This document shows positions 61,431 through 64,000 of a stretch of DNA of 64,000 nucleotides, piece by piece. Positions within the stretch are counted from its first letter, which is position 1. Each line of letters opens with the position of its first letter. Source of the DNA: Myxococcales bacterium (GTDB taxonomy: Bacteria; Myxococcota_A; Polyangia; Polyangiales; Polyangiaceae). The stretch spans positions 310,001-374,000 of the forward strand of contig JADKKK010000034.1 of NCBI GenBank assembly GCA_016720545.1, read 5' to 3'. The position numbers were made by a program, and so were the translations under genes. The notes under the pieces were generated by a model. It searched no databases. It was not told where the DNA came from and saw only the letters and a list, made by a program, of their open reading frames with translations.

Positions 61431-62255
61431 TCAGCGGGTGGGCCGGAGCACCTCGGGGAAGGCACGCTCGACGGCGACCTGAAAGAGCCTATCGTGGGCG
61501 CCGCCGCCGGGGAGCGACACCTGCACGAAGCGCCGGTCGCGAGGCCCTGCGGCCGGATTGGCGAACAGCGTGGCGCGAAACGGACCGAAGTCCCGCTCCC
61601 ATGTGTGCGTCTGGTAGTATGCGAAGAGGCGAGTCGAGGGCGCGGCGAGCAGCAGCGTCTCGGCCACGCCCTGGTCGAAGCAGGTGTCGGCGAGGATGAC
61701 CGCGTGCGGCGCGGGGTCGCGGGCGCTCGCGGCGCGGAGGGCGCTCCCGTGCAGGTTGCACCCACCGCCGGAGTGCGCGAAGACGATGATCTGGGTCCGG
61801 TCGATCTCGGCGCGCCCTGCGAGCGCGGCCGACGCGCGGTCGACGAAGTCGGCGAGGTCGAACGCCTGCCACATGCCCCACGGCCGCGCGGCGTCGCGGG
61901 TCTGGCTTGGCGCCGCGACGAGGAACGGCGCCGTCTTGCCCTCGGCTTGCAGGCGCTCGAAGTACGGGCGCATGTCGGGCGTGCCGCGCCCACCGAGCCA
62001 CTTGTGCAGCGGGCCGTCCTGGTTCAGGCCGTGGAAGAAGACCACGAGCGGTACGCGCGCGCCGCGAGGCAGGGCGCTCGGCACCACCACGAGCCCGGCC
62101 TGCGCGGCCAGACGCTCGGGCACGTAGCGCGGCGCTCCGTAGGGGAACACGATGTCGTCGTGCGCGTGCGCGCGGCGGCCGACGAGGAGGCTCGCGAGGA
62201 GGCCCGCCGCGCCGACCAGCAGGCCCGCGAGCCGCGGGACCCGCGAAGATCTCAC
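61431..62255 (-). CDS. Exported alpha/beta hydrolase-like protein
   Basis: A 274-aa protein with an N-terminal signal peptide (LAGLLVGAAGLLASLLVGRRAHA, cleavage about residue 30). An alpha/beta hydrolase fold follows: VPLVVFFHGLNQDG, PFLVAAPSQTRD, the nucleophile motif IIVFAHSGGGCN (Ser in AHSGG) and GGGAHDRLF near the end. It is a probable periplasmic esterase or peptidase of the PHB-depolymerase-like type. Substrate is unknown. Start GTG 62255 overlaps the stop of the upstream gene (GTGA), so the gene forms one operon with the DUF4215 genes. Confidence 0.82.
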   Translation of the reverse strand: MRSSRVPRLAGLLVGAAGLLASLLVGRRAHAHDDIVFPYGAPRYVPERLAAQAGLVVVPSALPRGARVPLVVFFHGLNQDGPLHKWLGGRGTPDMRPYFERLQAEGKTAPFLVAAPSQTRDAARPWGMWQAFDLADFVDRASAALAGRAEIDRTQIIVFAHSGGGCNLHGSALRAASARDPAPHAVILADTCFDQGVAETLLLAAPSTRLFAYYQTHTWERDFGPFRATLFANPAAGPRDRRFVQVSLPGGGAHDRLFQVAVERAFPEVLRPTR

Positions 62256-63142
62256 TGGATCGACCAGGTGAGCTTCACCGTGCCCGACTGGTTGACGCCA
62301 CCGCCCTCGAGCACGACGTAGTACGTGGAGCCGAGGGTCACGGGGAACGTGAGGGTCTCGCCGCCGTTGCCGACCACGGTGTTCGCGCAGACCTGGTTCG
62401 CGAGGACGTTGCCCGTCGGCGCGCAGGTCTCCGAGAGGTAGAGCATGTGATCAAAGGTGGCAGAAGAGCCCACCGTGCGAAGCATGCCCGTCTTATGTGC
62501 CGTGACCGCGAACACGCGCTCGGCGGTGAGCGAGCCCGATGTGGCACCGCACGCGGGCTGGGTCGTGTAGTCGTTCACGAACGGCGCGGCCGTCGTCGCC
62601 GTGTACACGACCGGCTCGGTCCACACGTGCACCGGCATGCCTGGGCACTTGTCCGAGCTCGTCGGCGCCCCCTCGAGCTTGCACGTCGTGCTGCAGCCGT
62701 CGTTCGCCGTGCGGTTTCCGTCGTCGCACTCTTCGCCGGCCTCGATCTTCCCGTTCGAGCAACCGACGGCGCCGTCGCTCGCGTCGGTCCGCGCGTCGCC
62801 GCCCGCGTCGAGGGGCGGGTCGGGCGGGAACGAGGCGTCGTTGTCGGGCGGCGGCTCGATGGGATCGCCGAAGCAGGGCTCGCACGGGCCGTACGTCTTG
62901 CCGTCGTCGTTGCAGACGCGCGAGCCCTCTTCGCGGTTCGCGCAACGGCAATAGTAGGCGTCCCCAGGGCGGCACTCGTCCTTCGGTGGCGGCGTCGCGG
63001 GGGTGGAGCTGCACGCGGCCGCGAGCGCCACGACGGCCGCCGCCGTGGCGACGTGCGCGAGCAAGACGAGCCGCATGCGACGCCGAGGCAAGGCGCCCGG
63101 CGAGGGCGGGGTCGGGACGTGGGGAGCGCGGGCGTTCCTCAT
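62252..63142 (-). CDS. Lipoprotein with Myxococcus cysteine-rich (DUF4215) repeat
   Basis: A 296-aa protein. The signal peptide ends at LAAACSS (lipobox), followed by a Cys-rich segment (DECRPGDAYYCRCAN, CEPCFGD). A DUF4215-type motif comes next (GCSNGKIEAGEECDDGN...GCSTTC). The C-terminal 160 residues carry a pre-peptidase-like/Ig domain (HVWTEPVVYTA, ERVFAVTAHKTGMLRTV, TLGSTYYVVLEGGGVNQSG). It may be anchored outside the cell. An ATG at 63076 is a possible later start. Its ATG 63142 overlaps the stop of the upstream relative (ATGA). Confidence 0.83.
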   Translation of the reverse strand: MRNARAPHVPTPPSPGALPRRRMRLVLLAHVATAAAVVALAAACSSTPATPPPKDECRPGDAYYCRCANREEGSRVCNDDGKTYGPCEPCFGDPIEPPPDNDASFPPDPPLDAGGDARTDASDGAVGCSNGKIEAGEECDDGNRTANDGCSTTCKLEGAPTSSDKCPGMPVHVWTEPVVYTATTAAPFVNDYTTQPACGATSGSLTAERVFAVTAHKTGMLRTVGSSATFDHMLYLSETCAPTGNVLANQVCANTVVGNGGETLTFPVTLGSTYYVVLEGGGVNQSGTVKLTWSIQ

Positions 63143-64000
63143 GGGATCTGGAAGCTCAAGGTGTAGTTGCCGCTCGCGCCGACCGCGCCCGACACGCCCA
63201 CGTAGTACGTGGTGCCGGAGGTGACCGGGAAGGTCATGGTCTCGTCGAGGGGCGCCGTGGTGCCGCGATCGTTCGCGCACATCCTGGTCGCCATCGTGGC
63301 GGCGTTGTTGCAGTCGGTCCGGGCGCTGAGGACCAGGTTGTAGGTCGCGCCCGTGGTCTTCACCGTCATGGCGCCGGTGCGGTGGGCGGTGACCGCGTAG
63401 ATGTGATCGGGAGAGGCGTTCGTCCCAGCGCCCGTGGTGCACGCACTGCCGGGCTCGTTCCAAGCGCTCGGGAAGCCCGTGGTCGTCCCCGCGCCCGTGA
63501 CGGCGGCGGTCGTCCACACGTGCACCGGCTGGCCCGGGCACGCCTTGCCGCTGTCCGGGTTGCCGGCGACGTTTCGGCAGTCGTTGCCGCAGCCGTCGCC
63601 CTCGACCTTGTTGATGTCGTCGCAGGCCTCGCCGTCGTCTACCGTTCCGTCCCCGCAGAACGAGCCGGGGGTGAGCTTGAGCTTGACGCTGTAGGGTCCC
63701 GCCTGGCTGCTTCCCGCCGCACCATCGACTACGAGGTACACCGTGGTGCCCTTGATGACGTTGGCGTTGAGGACGCCGCTCTGGCCTGGGTTCAGCCCCT
63801 GCACACACGCCAACTGGGTCGCCTCGTCGCCGCAGGCAGACCGCAGATAGGCGATCGGGGCGAACTTCGGGTCGGGCACCACCGTGGCAGTGAGCTTGCC
63901 TGTGGCGGGCACATTGAGCGCGTACACGTGGTCGGGCGCGCCCTTCGCGCCCGCGCAGCCGCCCTCTCCCTTGAAGTCGTCGGCCGCCGCGGTCGTGTTG
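63139..64000 (-). CDS. Partial exported protein with DUF4215 and pre-peptidase-like repeats
   Basis: The reading frame is open to the right edge, so the 5' end is missing. The visible 287 residues contain parts of at least two repeats of a domain with HVYALNVPATGKLTATV and HIYAVTAHRTGAMTVKT, separated by a Cys-rich DUF4215 box (FCGDGTVDDGEACDDIN...GCGNDC). This domain order repeats that of the downstream gene, so the two are paralogous. Extracellular or surface location is likely. Function unknown. Confidence 0.82.
   Translation of the reverse strand, partial: NTTAAADDFKGEGGCAGAKGAPDHVYALNVPATGKLTATVVPDPKFAPIAYLRSACGDEATQLACVQGLNPGQSGVLNANVIKGTTVYLVVDGAAGSSQAGPYSVKLKLTPGSFCGDGTVDDGEACDDINKVEGDGCGNDCRNVAGNPDSGKACPGQPVHVWTTAAVTGAGTTTGFPSAWNEPGSACTTGAGTNASPDHIYAVTAHRTGAMTVKTTGATYNLVLSARTDCNNAATMATRMCANDRGTTAPLDETMTFPVTSGTTYYVGVSGAVGASGNYTLSFQIP

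Overview
The window is very GC-rich, densely coded bacterial chromosome. Its gene content points to the Myxococcota, most likely the Polyangia/Polyangiales branch. This is an inference from families, not a computed placement. The indications are many short lipoproteins with Asp/Ala/Pro-rich tails, a CarD-type regulator with a histone-like tail, a TIGR04563-like ribbon-helix-helix protein, an MXAN_5187-like C-terminal domain, DUF4215 cysteine-rich repeats, Hanks-type kinases, a RegB/RegA pair and a futalosine-type menaquinone operon. No insertion sequence, phage, CRISPR array, rRNA or tRNA was seen.

Layout. 1-2.7 kb (+): partial unknown protein, CarD-like regulator, cobalamin adenosyltransferase. 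2.7-12.3 kb (-): ECF sigma factor, NAD(P)HX repair enzyme, acpS, pdxJ, a large S41 protease, a methyltransferase and two envelope proteins. 12.4-19.6 kb (-): a tightly coupled menaquinone operon in the order ubiE, ubiX, an MqnE-like C-terminal paralogue, mqnE, an mqnA-mqnC gene fusion, aminofutalosine deaminase and a UbiA prenyltransferase. Almost every junction is a 4-bp GTGA/ATGA stop-start overlap. 19.8-28.3 kb: a mix of small enzymes and exported lipoproteins, including tandem Tudor/chromo-barrel domains, a fibro-slime protein and a Fam20C/CotH-like kinase, plus a second S41 protease. 28.3-38 kb: glycosyltransferase, ssb, serA, rpmE, truD, an ExbB-ExbD-TonB energy-transduction operon and a type 4 uracil-DNA glycosylase.

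38-50 kb: HEAT-like protein, Cache-like membrane protein, histone deacetylase-family enzyme and Ser/Thr kinase. A five-gene redox-flavoured envelope operon follows (YtkA-like lipoprotein, outer-membrane barrel, CPC redoxin, c-type cytochrome, TPM protein), divergent from a RegB/RegA two-component pair. 50-64 kb: haloalkane dehalogenase, a heterodimeric ABC exporter, a probable sigma-54-driven structured small RNA, a KOW-domain protein, an FGE-like lipoprotein, a sterol-desaturase family enzyme, small envelope proteins, fructose-bisphosphate aldolase and two DUF4215 lipoprotein or secreted genes that run off the edge.

The most notable items are: (i) the candidate sigma-54 promoter, enhancer palindrome, GNRA hairpin and intrinsic terminator at 54.63-54.84 kb; (ii) the mqnA-mqnC fusion together with a probably frameshifted MqnE-like paralogue; (iii) an exported lipoprotein kinase with a Cys-Asp-Ala repeat that appears to start at CTG; and (iv) the RegBA-linked redox lipoprotein operon. 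The only stretch longer than 300 bases without a protein gene is 54545-54893, which holds the small-RNA candidate.
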